A stretch of DNA of 31,903 bases from CAZQSL01 sp964595945 (GTDB lineage Bacteria > UBP15 > UBA6099 > JAJRTR01). Under the pieces are notes generated by a model. It was given only the letters and a program-made list of their open reading frames with translations. It made no database searches and had not been told where the DNA came from. The translations under genes were made by a program, and so were the position numbers. The stretch lies in assembly GCA_964595945.1 (NCBI GenBank), contig CAZQSL010000027.1, forward strand, positions 1 to 31,903. Direction: 5' to 3'. Every line of letters starts with the position of its first letter. The stretch's first letter is position 1. Positions 7,315-15,124 of the stretch are shown piece after piece.

Positions 7315-8085
7315 ATGGATAAGCAGTGGATACCCGGCGGTGAGCCGTTTTTCATTAAAAAGGGAAAGGTCGGATGCCTCGTCAATCACGGATTTACGGG
7401 CAGTCCTTATGAGGTGCGCGAACTCGGGGAGTATCTCGCGGCGCGTGACATTACGGTCAGTGGCCCCGCGATCGCGGGCCATGCCACCGACTATCATGAT
7501 ATGGCGCTTTCGCGATGGCCTGACTGGTATGCGTCGGTGCGCACGGCGCTCGACGAACTCCGCCAGCATTGCGATGTGGTTTTCGTTGCCGGACTTTCGC
7601 TCGGAGGGCTCCAGACGCTGCATCTCGCGACGCACTACAAGGACATCCGCGGCATTGTTTCTCTGGCGGCTCCCGTGCAGGTGGCAGGCGCGCTGGCGCC
7701 GATCGGCAATTTCCTTTTCAGATACACGCCGGTGAAGTACCTGCACAGATTTCACAAGAATCCGCCGCCCGATCTGAAGAATAAAGAAGCACTGAAAGGC
7801 TTTGCCTGCTACGATCACACACCAATGGTCTGTGTACTGTCGATCCTCGAATACATGGCGCATGTCAAGGCCGATCTCGCCGAGGTGCGCTGCCCCATCC
7901 TCATCATGCAGGGCAACGAAGACCATACCGTACAGCCCGAAAACGCAAATGTGATATATGCGAATGTCGGCACGGCCGACAAGGAGCTGATACGGCTCGA
8001 AAACAGCTACCACGTCGTGACGAAGGACTTCGAGAAGGAAACGGTGTTCCAGAAGACTTATGAATTCATAAAAAAACGCTGCTGA
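7315..8085 (+). CDS. Alpha/beta-hydrolase, carboxylesterase or monoglyceride lipase type
   Basis: The 256-residue protein has the complete esterase catalytic set. The nucleophile Ser95 sits in GLSLGG, the acid is Asp203 in QGNEDHTV, and His233 lies in ENSYHVVT. The HGFTGSPYEVRELG oxyanion segment at 25-38 is characteristic of the Est30/monoacylglycerol lipase group, which hydrolyses medium-chain esters or monoglycerides. There is no signal peptide, so it is cytoplasmic. GGGGG lies four to nine bases before the ATG. It is followed after 15 bases by a glycosyltransferase and then by a methyltransferase, and the three are probably one transcript. The precise ester substrate is unknown. Confidence 0.9.
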   Translation: MDKQWIPGGEPFFIKKGKVGCLVNHGFTGSPYEVRELGEYLAARDITVSGPAIAGHATDYHDMALSRWPDWYASVRTALDELRQHCDVVFVAGLSLGGLQTLHLATHYKDIRGIVSLAAPVQVAGALAPIGNFLFRYTPVKYLHRFHKNPPPDLKNKEALKGFACYDHTPMVCVLSILEYMAHVKADLAEVRCPILIMQGNEDHTVQPENANVIYANVGTADKELIRLENSYHVVTKDFEKETVFQKTYEFIKKRC

Positions 8086-8100
8086 GCGAAGCGGCGGGAG

Positions 8101-9090
8101 ATGTTGGCACTGGTGGACAGAGAGAGACAGCCGGAACTTACCATAATCGCGCCGATGTACAATGAGGAAGAAAATGTCGCGCGCACTGTCACGATGATCG
8201 AAGAAACGATGAGCGGATTCGGCGAAGCGTGGGAGCTTGTCCTTGTCAATGACGGCAGCACCGATGGCACGCTCGATGCCGCGCTCGCGCTCGCGGATGA
8301 GAAGTCCTGGCTCCGTGTCGTTTCCTACCCGGTCAACCGCGGCAGGGGCAAGGCACTTCGCACTGGATTCGCCGCTGCCGCCGGGCGCTTTGTCGTCACG
8401 ACCGACTTCGATCTCAGCTACAGTCCCGACCATATCCTGCGGCTCTATGGCGAACTCAAAAACAACCCGCGCGCCGACATTGTGCTCGGATCGGCCTATA
8501 TGAAGGGCGGTACTGTGCGTGATGTGCCATTGATGCGCGCCGCCGCGAGCAGGCTCGGAAATATCGTGCTGAGCGCCGTGATGGATGGCCGCGTGCATAC
8601 GATCACCTGCATCCTCAGAGGCTATCGCCGCGAAGCGCTCGACCGGCTTGATCTGCATGAGGACGGCAAGGAACTCCACCTCGAAATACTGTCCAAGGCA
8701 TTCGCGCTCGGCCTTGGCGTCGTGGAAATCCCAGCCGATCTCAGGGGCCGCGTCAAGGGAAAATCGAAATTCAGACTCAAGGCGACATCGGCATCTCACA
8801 TCGCTTTTTCATTTCTCGAAAAGCCCACGCTGCTGTTCGGCCTCATCGGCACGCTCATGCTCGCGGGCGGCCTCGCGACCGGGCTGTTCATCATCTTCAA
8901 GCGGTTCGCCGGTACGCTCAACCCCACGCGTCCGCTGATGACGCTGACCGTGCTGCTCATACTTGCGGGCATCCAGGTCATCTCCATCGGTTTTCTCTCG
9001 CTCCAGATACTCAATCTGCGCAAGGAAATCTATCGCCTGCAATCGGAAGTCAAACGAGTCGCACCGGCGAAAGACGATGTTGACAAATGA
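8101..9090 (+). CDS. Family 2 glycosyltransferase, dolichol-phosphate-mannose-synthase type
   Basis: The N-terminal GT-A domain (about 12-215) carries IIAPMYNEEENV, the sugar-nucleotide binding VNDGSTDGT at 49-57, and the metal-binding TDFDLSYS motif with Asp102 and Asp104. This pattern matches polyprenyl-phosphate sugar transferases, which load a sugar from a nucleotide donor onto a lipid carrier at the inner membrane. Two hydrophobic segments follow, about 240-270 and 282-306, and then a short coiled-coil-like basic/acidic tail (LRKEIYRLQSEVKR). The last four bases overlap the start of the methyltransferase gene (ATGA), which indicates translational coupling. The donor sugar is not predictable. 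Confidence 0.88.
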   Translation: MLALVDRERQPELTIIAPMYNEEENVARTVTMIEETMSGFGEAWELVLVNDGSTDGTLDAALALADEKSWLRVVSYPVNRGRGKALRTGFAAAAGRFVVTTDFDLSYSPDHILRLYGELKNNPRADIVLGSAYMKGGTVRDVPLMRAAASRLGNIVLSAVMDGRVHTITCILRGYRREALDRLDLHEDGKELHLEILSKAFALGLGVVEIPADLRGRVKGKSKFRLKATSASHIAFSFLEKPTLLFGLIGTLMLAGGLATGLFIIFKRFAGTLNPTRPLMTLTVLLILAGIQVISIGFLSLQILNLRKEIYRLQSEVKRVAPAKDDVDK

Positions 9091-9851
9091 CAACTCCACG
9101 AAAAGAAACCTATCAGATACAGGGCCGGGAATTCGTCAAGGAGTACCGTAGCGGCGGCGCGGTGGCCTTTTTCTGTGATGGGCGTGAAATCGGCGCGCGT
9201 GAGTGGAACGAGCTTCTAAACGTCGTACAGCCCATGAATATCCTCGAAGAACATGCTAATCCCCTGATTAAGATGAAGGAAAAAAACCGTCGCTCGGATT
9301 TTGTAAAATTCATCGGAAGCGTGGCCGGCAAGGTGGTTGCGGATATCGGATGTGAGGACGGTTGGCTTTCCGAGGCTCTTGCCGCTGACTCCGCGCGCCT
9401 CTACTGCGTCGACATCGACGAGGCGATGCTGCGAAAGACGGCGGCGCGGGTCGGCCCTTCCGGAAAAGTTGAATATGTCGCGTCGGATATCCGTGAGTTG
9501 CCGTTCGGCGACAGCACTCTCGATCTCTGCATCGCTGCCGAAGTGCTCGAACATATCCCCGATACGGCGGTCGGCATCGCCGAACTCGTCAGGGTGACGA
9601 AGCCCGCCGGACTTGTGATCATCAGCGTGCCCAACGAGCGTCTCGTGCTCGCCGCTAAAAAGGTCGTAAAATCACTCGGCGCGGGCCGCAGCCTCGGACG
9701 CCTCAGCAGCGGGATCGCGGTCGGCCATGTCAGGGTTTTCACCCCTGGCGATTTGCGCGGCGCTTGCGATGGTCTGGTGGAAATCGAAAAGTTGCGCTAT
9801 TCGCATCCATTCCCGTTCAACATATTCTCAAAGGGACGGCCACGCAAGTGA
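9087..9851 (+). CDS. Class I SAM methyltransferase
   Basis: This 254-residue protein has an 80-residue N-terminal extension and then a Rossmann methyltransferase. Motif I is VVADIGCEDGW near 83-93, the acidic residue that binds ribose is in YCVDIDEAM, and motif IV-like text is LCIAAEVLEHIPD. The fold is of the UbiE/Methyltransf_11 type. It overlaps the preceding glycosyltransferase by four bases, so it may act on the same glycolipid or on a lipid or quinone headgroup. It has no transmembrane segment. The product cannot be predicted. Confidence 0.85.
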   Translation: MTTPRKETYQIQGREFVKEYRSGGAVAFFCDGREIGAREWNELLNVVQPMNILEEHANPLIKMKEKNRRSDFVKFIGSVAGKVVADIGCEDGWLSEALAADSARLYCVDIDEAMLRKTAARVGPSGKVEYVASDIRELPFGDSTLDLCIAAEVLEHIPDTAVGIAELVRVTKPAGLVIISVPNERLVLAAKKVVKSLGAGRSLGRLSSGIAVGHVRVFTPGDLRGACDGLVEIEKLRYSHPFPFNIFSKGRPRK

Positions 9852-9865
9852 TTGCCGCCGTGGGC

Positions 9866-9894
9866 ATGAACGATCATCTGTAATATGATATAAT
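9866..9894 (+). promoter_or_regulatory. Candidate promoter for the reductase-mtnP pair
   Basis: A perfect TATAAT at 9889-9894 lies 17 bases after a weak ATGAAC. Transcription would start about 35 bases before the ATG at 9936. Confidence 0.5.
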
Positions 9895-9935
9895 CAGTAT
9901 CTGCTTGCATGTCTAAATCACAAGGGAGGCGCACC

Positions 9936-10514
9936 ATGAAGGTAGTAGCATTTAACGGTAGCCCGCGTAAAAGAGGCAACACATACATATCGCTCAACAA
10001 GGTGCTCGACACTATCGAGGCGGATGGCGGATTCACCACGGAACTGATCAATCTGTCCGAGAAAAACTACAGGGGCTGCACGGCCTGCTACAAGTGCTTC
10101 GACGCAAAGGACGGCAAGTGCCACGGTCCCAAGGACGACATCAACGAACTCATCGAAAAATTCATGGAAGCAGACGGCGTACTCGTCGGCTCGCCCACAT
10201 ATTTCGCGGCAGTCTCGACGGAGGTCAAGGCTTTCATGGACAGGGTCGGCATCGTCGGCATCGCCAATGACCGGATGTACAAACACAAGGTCGGCGCTGC
10301 GGTGGTCGCCGTCAGACGCGCAGGCGCGACTGAAGTCTTCAGCCAGATCAACAAACTTTTCATGATCAACAACATGATCGTGCCTGGCTCCTGCTACTGG
10401 AATCTCACGGTTGGCCGCGAGCCCGGCGACGTCCTCAATGACCGCGAAGGCATGCAGACCATGCTCGAACTCGGTCAGAACATGGCATGGCTGCTCAAGA
10501 AAATTCACCAGTGA
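9936..10514 (+). CDS. Flavodoxin-fold NAD(P)H-dependent FMN reductase with cysteine cluster
   Basis: The 192-residue protein starts with VVAFNGSPRKRGNT, the phosphate-binding loop of the NADPH-dependent FMN reductase/iron-sulfur flavoprotein family. A cluster of Cys48, Cys51, Cys54 and Cys62 (CTACYKCFDAKDGKC) follows. It recalls the compact cysteine motif that holds a 4Fe-4S centre in archaeal and clostridial iron-sulfur flavoproteins. GSPTYFAAVSTEVKAFMDR is the typical flavin-contact segment. It would pass electrons between FMN and another carrier in the cytoplasm of an anaerobe. A GGGAGG site lies seven bases upstream of the ATG; an upstream in-frame ATG at 9909 lacks one. It is 36 bases from mtnP and may be cotranscribed. 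Confidence 0.85.
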   Translation: MKVVAFNGSPRKRGNTYISLNKVLDTIEADGGFTTELINLSEKNYRGCTACYKCFDAKDGKCHGPKDDINELIEKFMEADGVLVGSPTYFAAVSTEVKAFMDRVGIVGIANDRMYKHKVGAAVVAVRRAGATEVFSQINKLFMINNMIVPGSCYWNLTVGREPGDVLNDREGMQTMLELGQNMAWLLKKIHQ

Positions 10515-10550
10515 TTTGCCAACAAGATATTGCCAAAGGGAGAAATAAAA

Positions 10551-11408
10551 ATGCCAGCTATCGGAATCATCGGCGGAAGCGGTTTTTACAGCCTGCTCAA
10601 GTCAGGCGTCGAATATAAAAAAGTCGAAACGCCCTATGGCGATCCGTCAGCGGAAATCGCGGTCGGGACATTTGGCGGCACGGAAATCGCGTTTCTCGCG
10701 CGCCACGGCCGCAAACATGGCATCCTGCCGTCAGAAATAAACTTCCGCGCCAATATCTGGGCGCTCGCAAGCCTCGGCGTCAGCCGCGTGATTTCCGTCA
10801 GCGCCGTCGGCAGCATGAAGGAAGAACTCATGCCCGGCGATATCGTCATCCCCGACAACTTCATCGACTTCACCAAAAGCCGCGCGAAAACATTCTATGG
10901 CAGCGGCGTCGTCGGACACCTTTCACTCGCACATCCGGTCTGTCCGGAGATGAGTGGCGCGTTCGCGGCAAAGGCCTCGGAACTCGCCTACCGGGCGCAC
11001 TCCGGCGGCACATACATCTGCATCGAAGGTCCCAATTTTTCCACCTACGCGGAGTCCATGATGTTCAGGAGCTGGGGTGTCGACATCATCGGCATGACCA
11101 ATGTACCGGAAGTCAACCTGTGCCGCGAAGCAGGCATGTGCTACTCCACCATCGCCTGCGTCACCGACTATGACTGCTGGAAAGAAGGCGAAGAAGACGC
11201 ATCTATCGAAGCCATCATCAAAATCCTCGCCGCTACGATCGGCCGCGCCACCACTGTCATCGAGGGCACTGCCGCCGCACTTGCAGGCGGCAGAAACTGC
11301 GGTTGCTTTGACATCTCGAAATCCGCACTCATGACGCCGCCGGCTGACATCCCTCCCGAAACCATCAGAAAACTCGGCCCGGTATTCGGCGGATTCATCG
11401 CGCAGTGA
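10551..11408 (+). CDS. mtnP: S-methyl-5'-thioadenosine phosphorylase
   Basis: This PNP/MTAP family II phosphorylase splits 5'-methylthioadenosine, the by-product of every aminopropyl transfer, into adenine and 5-methylthioribose-1-phosphate. The protein has the family signatures IGIIGGSGFY at the start, the phosphate-site RHG (LARHGRKHGILP), and the purine/ribose segment with GPNFSTYAESMMFRSWG and GMTNVPE. ACVTDYDCWK near 200 includes the adenine-site Asp motif. The 285-residue length and the order of motifs match bacterial MTAP. The start has AGGGAGA eight bases upstream. The gene is just upstream of the polyamine synthase fusion, which would produce its substrate. A terminator separates them, so they may be separate transcripts. 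Confidence 0.92.
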   Translation: MPAIGIIGGSGFYSLLKSGVEYKKVETPYGDPSAEIAVGTFGGTEIAFLARHGRKHGILPSEINFRANIWALASLGVSRVISVSAVGSMKEELMPGDIVIPDNFIDFTKSRAKTFYGSGVVGHLSLAHPVCPEMSGAFAAKASELAYRAHSGGTYICIEGPNFSTYAESMMFRSWGVDIIGMTNVPEVNLCREAGMCYSTIACVTDYDCWKEGEEDASIEAIIKILAATIGRATTVIEGTAAALAGGRNCGCFDISKSALMTPPADIPPETIRKLGPVFGGFIAQ

Positions 11409-11479
11409 CTTTTCCTGAAACGGGCGAAGGCTTTTTTTTGCGAAGCATTTCTGACATCATATAGACACGTTCGACACAG

Positions 11480-11505
11480 GGCGGGGGCTTCGTTCCCCGC
11501 CTTTT
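11480..11505 (+). terminator. Intrinsic terminator after mtnP
   Basis: GGCGGGG and CCCCGCC pair over seven bases around GCTTCGTT and are followed by TTTT. It lies 71 bases past the mtnP stop. Confidence 0.75.
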
Positions 11506-11546
11506 CGCAAATGGTTTATACGCTTTAAGTTTAAAGTGAAGGGTAC

Positions 11547-11577
11547 GGAAAATCCTGCGCATGGCAATAGGATTTCC
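11547..11577 (+). promoter_or_regulatory. Leader hairpin before the polyamine synthase start
   Basis: GGAAAATCCT and AGGATTTCC pair with one bulged A around a 12-base loop, ending 20 bases before the ATG. No Shine-Dalgarno precedes that start, so initiation here may depend on structure. I could not identify a strong promoter within 11506-11546. Confidence 0.4.
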
Positions 11578-11597
11578 CGCAAAATCAAATAGACATC

Positions 11598-13706
11598 ATG
11601 GCAGACCCACAGAAACTATTCGAAGAAGTCGCGGCGGCCGCGCGGCTGCGCGAAGGCCCGGAAGGCGTACGCGCGATACTGGAAGCCGTGAGAGTGAGCC
11701 ACGGGGCGCCCCTGCGCGAGATTTCCATTGCGGTCCGGCTGCCGCTTCCCGTGACATCGGCGGTGCGCCGCGAGCTCGAAAAACGCGACATCCTCACACG
11801 GCAGGGCGGCGGCATGAGACTCACGGCAAAGGGCGAGTCTCTCATGCAGGGCAAGAACGTGGACATCACGTTCGCCCCTGCCAGTATGGCCGTCCGCAAG
11901 ACTCAGGCGGCCGGTCCGGAAGAAATCATCGCCACTCACAAACGCATCGCCGAGTCCATGCCTTCGGTCGATGTCACGCTCGATCAGGCGTTCGCCACGT
12001 CCGAAACGGCAGTCAAACGGGCCGAATACGCCAATTCGTACAATGCGCTTGCGGGCCGAAGAGTGGTTTTCATCGGTGATGATGACCTTACGGCCATTGC
12101 GGTCGCTCTCCATCTCAAAAACAGTGGCACGGCGGCGGCAAGCCTTACCGTGCTGGAAATCGACAAAAGAATAAACAGCGTAATCCGCGAAGCATCGGCC
12201 GAGCATGGCCTCGACATCGAATGTGTGGAGTTAGACCTGCGCGACGAAGTGCCTGCGGCGCTCGCGGGGACATTCGACGTGTTTTTCACCGATCCGCCCT
12301 ATACGGAGCCAGGACTGCGGCTTTTTCTCTCACGGGCGGCAAGTCTGATGCGACCGGTGCCGATGCTCAATGGATTTCTCTCGCTTGGCGGGGCAGACCC
12401 TGGCACGGAGCTTGCCTTTCAGCGGGTCATCACCGATTGCGGGTTCGCGATCAGGGAGTTGATCCCGGATTTCAACCAATATCAGGGCGCGTCGATGCTC
12501 GGCGGAGTGAGCCGCATGCTGCGGCTGAATACCTGCGGCGCGACAGCGCCAGTCATCACTGGCCGGCATGACGAAGCCATATACACGGGCGAAATCAACC
12601 GCACGACACGCGAATATAAATGCATAACCTGCGGCCACTCGGAAAATGTCGGCATCGATCAGAAATTCATAACGATCGAGGCGCTCAAGACCGCCGGCTG
12701 TCCCGCGTGCGGCGAAGCGAAATTCAAACGAGAGGGACGAGTGCGGTTTTTCGGTAAAACAACGCCCGAAGACCTCGAGGTGGAAAGAATCACCCCGGCC
12801 GACGCCGCCGTATTACGCGAGTCATTTACCCGCACCGGCGCGACTGCATGGTGCTGCTATGCACCGATGCTGTACTTCGCGTCAGATCCGCCGCAGCGCG
12901 AAATCTGCCAGGCAAATCTGCCGGGAGGCGGCGTGACATTTCTCTATCGAAAACAGCGGGGCGCGGGTGACAAGTGGGACACCTACACGATCGCGCCCGG
13001 GGCGCCCGGCGACCTTTCGGCAGCCGTGTCGATCATGGACAGGCTCAATGGCGAAAGAAACGGCATCGTCATGTGGCTCGATGAAAAAAACGCCCGATCG
13101 CTCGCCGGTGAAGTGCCGGAATTCGACCTGACTCTGAGAGACAGGGAATACATATACGACTCGCGGCTCGTCACGGGACTCAAGGGCGCGGGATTCGATG
13201 ACGTGCGAAAGAAGATCAATCGCTTCAACCGTGAGTATGACGCTGTAATCATGCCATTCGAGCCATACGACGCGGCGGAAGCGGTGGAATTTGCCTCAAA
13301 ATGGGAAGCCGCCTATCACGCGCGCGACATCGAGGCCCCCCTTGTGGATCATACCTATACGATGCGCGCACTGAGGGAATACGGCACATACGGCGCGCCG
13401 GACATGCACGGATGGCTCGCGCGGATCGGAGGCAGGATCGTGGCCGTATCGCTCGCCGGGGAAATGCGCGAGGGGCTGGCATGTTTCTTTGTACTCAAGA
13501 CAGACCTCGATATCCGAGGACTTGCCACATACATGAGATGGGTGACAATCGCGCGCCTCGCGGAAATGGGCTACAATCGCGTCAATGACGCATCCGACCT
13601 CAATCTTGCAGGCTTGCGACGCCACAAGTCGAAATTCCGGCCAGTGGAAATGTTGCCGATATACAAATGCGCACGCACTGCGCCCCGGAAAAAGGACAAT
13701 AAATAA
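11598..13706 (+). CDS. Branched polyamine synthase (BpsA-like) fused to zinc ribbon and DUF2156 GNAT domain
   Basis: The 702-residue protein has three parts. Residues 1-320 match the N4-bis(aminopropyl)spermidine synthase (BpsA/DUF43) architecture: an N-terminal winged helix (about 1-85), then a Rossmann fold with GDDD at 160-163, an acidic loop near Glu187, and DPPYT at 232-236. BpsA adds two aminopropyl groups from decarboxylated SAM to spermidine's internal nitrogen. Residues 340-375 form a zinc ribbon (Cys342, 345, 368, 371). Residues 390-695 resemble DUF2156/LPG-synthase C-terminal, a GNAT-related acyl or aminoacyl transferase fold, with YIYDSRLVTGLKGAG...INRFNREY, ACFFVLKTDLDIRGLATYM and LNLAGLRRHKSKFRPVEM. 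It overlaps speD by one base. The start lacks a clear ribosome site. Fusion of these activities is unusual, and the acceptor of the last domain is unknown. Confidence 0.85.
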   Translation: MADPQKLFEEVAAAARLREGPEGVRAILEAVRVSHGAPLREISIAVRLPLPVTSAVRRELEKRDILTRQGGGMRLTAKGESLMQGKNVDITFAPASMAVRKTQAAGPEEIIATHKRIAESMPSVDVTLDQAFATSETAVKRAEYANSYNALAGRRVVFIGDDDLTAIAVALHLKNSGTAAASLTVLEIDKRINSVIREASAEHGLDIECVELDLRDEVPAALAGTFDVFFTDPPYTEPGLRLFLSRAASLMRPVPMLNGFLSLGGADPGTELAFQRVITDCGFAIRELIPDFNQYQGASMLGGVSRMLRLNTCGATAPVITGRHDEAIYTGEINRTTREYKCITCGHSENVGIDQKFITIEALKTAGCPACGEAKFKREGRVRFFGKTTPEDLEVERITPADAAVLRESFTRTGATAWCCYAPMLYFASDPPQREICQANLPGGGVTFLYRKQRGAGDKWDTYTIAPGAPGDLSAAVSIMDRLNGERNGIVMWLDEKNARSLAGEVPEFDLTLRDREYIYDSRLVTGLKGAGFDDVRKKINRFNREYDAVIMPFEPYDAAEAVEFASKWEAAYHARDIEAPLVDHTYTMRALREYGTYGAPDMHGWLARIGGRIVAVSLAGEMREGLACFFVLKTDLDIRGLATYMRWVTIARLAEMGYNRVNDASDLNLAGLRRHKSKFRPVEMLPIYKCARTAPRKKDNK

Positions 13707-14098
13707 TGATAAAAGACATCAGACATGAATTCGTGAATGCGCTCGAAGCAGAGGACCGCGCCATCGCCCGTCAGCTCGGCCGGCAAGTCACGGTATGGGG
13801 ATTCGGAGCAGACGCGGTGGCTCTCGATGACGCGGAACTCCTCGCCGGCGCCGTCAGGGACTGCGTCGCCGCCAACAACCTCACCGTCAAGGACGAAGTC
13901 GTCAGCCGCTACCAGCCACAGGGCGTCACCATCGCCCTCGTGCTCATGGAATCGCACCTCATCCTCAACACATGGCCCGAACACGGAGTAATACAGATCG
14001 AACTTTTCTCATGCAGGGACATCGACAGGGAAAGCCTGTGCGCCATACTGTCTGAAAAGACAGCCGCGTCGCGTGTATACGCATTCGACATGCAATGA
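13706..14098 (+). CDS. speD: Divergent SpeD-family pyruvoyl decarboxylase (AdoMet decarboxylase-like)
   Basis: This 130-residue proenzyme would cleave between Glu82 and Ser83 in MESHLI to give the pyruvoyl group. The usual product is S-adenosylmethionine decarboxylase, which makes the aminopropyl donor for the upstream polyamine synthase. The alignment to the T. maritima enzyme is gap-free here: Ser83, His84, and Cys103 (FSCR) are kept. The processing residue His68 is replaced by Asn88 (LNTWPE), and the family's GRH near the N-terminus is GRQ. Its ATG overlaps the preceding stop (TAATG), and AAGGA lies about 10 bases upstream. SpeD relatives are also reported to decarboxylate ornithine or arginine, so the substrate is not certain. 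Confidence 0.85.
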   Translation: MIKDIRHEFVNALEAEDRAIARQLGRQVTVWGFGADAVALDDAELLAGAVRDCVAANNLTVKDEVVSRYQPQGVTIALVLMESHLILNTWPEHGVIQIELFSCRDIDRESLCAILSEKTAASRVYAFDMQ

Positions 14099-14118
14099 AA
14101 AAACCGAAGCGCAATCGC

Positions 14119-14147
14119 TTGACACACCGCCCCTCACACCCTACAAT
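14119..14147 (+). promoter_or_regulatory. Sigma70 promoter of the tRNA pair
   Basis: TTGACA at 14119-14124 and TACAAT at 14142-14147 are exactly 17 bases apart. Transcription would start near 14154, nine bases before tRNA-Cys. Confidence 0.85.
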
Positions 14148-14162
14148 GTCTTTTGCGCAAAT

Positions 14163-14234
<72 letters not shown>

Positions 14235-14247
14235 TGCAACATAAAAC

Positions 14248-14319
14248 GGGTGGTTAGTTCAGAGGGAGAACGTCTGCTTGACAGGCAGAAGGTCACAGGT
14301 TCAAGTCCTGTACCACCCA
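14248..14319 (+). tRNA. tRNA-Val (anticodon GAC)
   Basis: The 72-base cloverleaf has acceptor stem GGGTGGT/ACCACCC, a D arm GTTC/GAAC, an anticodon stem TCTGC/GCAGA around TTGACAG, and a T arm ACAGG-TTCAAGT-CCTGT. The anticodon GAC reads valine codons. It follows tRNA-Cys by 13 bases on the same transcript. No CCA is encoded. Confidence 0.95.
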
Positions 14320-14444
14320 TAACGACAGCAGTACCCGCAGAGCGCGAAGGATGTCGCTCCCCCGACAGGGAATCCCCCAAAAACAGAGGGAAGACGTCCG
14401 CCCAGGCGGCAGACAGACCTGTGGTACGCAGGCGGGTAAGCGAG

Positions 14445-14459
14445 GCCGGACAGTCCGGC
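14445..14459 (+). terminator. Possible terminator of the tRNA transcript
   Basis: GCCGGA and TCCGGC form a perfect six-base stem around CAG, followed by TATT. It is 126 bases after tRNA-Val. The stretch 14320-14444 contains no gene that I can support. Confidence 0.35.
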
Positions 14460-14461
14460 TA

Positions 14462-14490
14462 TTGACTTGCGCAGCTATTGCAGATATACT
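14462..14490 (+). promoter_or_regulatory. Sigma70 promoter of infC-rpmI-rplT
   Basis: TTGACT at 14462-14467 and TATACT at 14485-14490 are 17 bases apart, close to consensus. The transcript should begin at about 14497. Confidence 0.8.
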
Positions 14491-14499
14491 TCGATATTA

Positions 14500-14523
14500 C
14501 CCTCTTCATCGAAGGGGGTTTTT
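14500..14523 (+). terminator. Terminator-like hairpin at the very start of the infC leader
   Basis: CCCTCTTC and GAAGGGGG form an eight-base stem with one G-T pair around ATC and are followed by TTTTT. It lies only a few bases after the predicted transcription start. Either it is a 5' stabilising hairpin or an early attenuator, or it ends a transcript that comes from the tRNA genes. Confidence 0.6.
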
Positions 14524-14575
14524 GAATGTCTGTACAAACGTGAGTCCCAGCCGGACAAACGTCAATAAGGGGAAT

Positions 14576-15097
14576 ATGGAAAAAAGAAAAGACGCCGACC
14601 GCACAAGGATCAACGAGGAAATCAGAGCGCCCAGACTGCGCGTGATCACCGACGATGGGACCCAGCTCGGGATCATAACCCTCGAAGAAGCACTTAAAGT
14701 CGCCTCCGAAAAAGAACTCGACCTCGTAGAGGTGGCCCCCGACGCAGACCCACCCGTATGCCGCATCATGGACTACGGCAAATACGTCTTCGAAAAACGG
14801 AAGAAAACCAAGAAATCCCAGGTAAAATCTTCCGGCATGAAAGAGATAAAGCTCCGGCCCAAGATCGGACTGCACGACTTCGAATTCAAATCGAAACACG
14901 TCGAACGCTTTATCAAGGACGGCGACAAGGTAAAAGCGACAATCATGTTCAAAGGCCGCGAAATGGACTTCACTGAAAGAGGAAGAGACATCCTCATGAG
15001 ACTCGCCGAAGCCCACAAGGACATCGCGCTCATCGAACGAATGCCGAAACTCGAAGGCCGCAACATGGTCATGATCCTCTCGCCGATCAAGAAATAA
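14576..15097 (+). CDS. infC: Translation initiation factor IF-3
   Basis: IF-3 binds the 30S subunit, prevents early 50S joining and checks start-codon pairing. The 173-residue product has both domains: N-terminal RINEEIRAPRLRVITDDGTQLGI and LDLVEVAPDADPPVCRIMDYGKYVFE, a lysine-rich linker, and the C-terminal KEIKLRPKIGLHDFEFK and RGREMDF segments. It starts at ATG with AAGGGGA upstream, so it lacks the rare AUU start that gives E. coli its autoregulation. It is followed by rpmI after 27 bases and rplT, the standard operon. Confidence 0.97.
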   Translation: MEKRKDADRTRINEEIRAPRLRVITDDGTQLGIITLEEALKVASEKELDLVEVAPDADPPVCRIMDYGKYVFEKRKKTKKSQVKSSGMKEIKLRPKIGLHDFEFKSKHVERFIKDGDKVKATIMFKGREMDFTERGRDILMRLAEAHKDIALIERMPKLEGRNMVMILSPIKK

Positions 15098-15124
15098 CTT
15101 CGTTCAAATACAGGAGTAAACGCC

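Noticed and set aside
7171..8799. A long minus-strand reading frame opposite the esterase and glycosyltransferase
   Set aside because: It has no recognisable family and lies antisense to two genes with complete catalytic motifs; it is a shadow of high-GC coding.
11409..11597. SAM or polyamine riboswitch before the synthase fusion
   Set aside because: Only a terminator and one hairpin are visible; I could not match a known riboswitch class.
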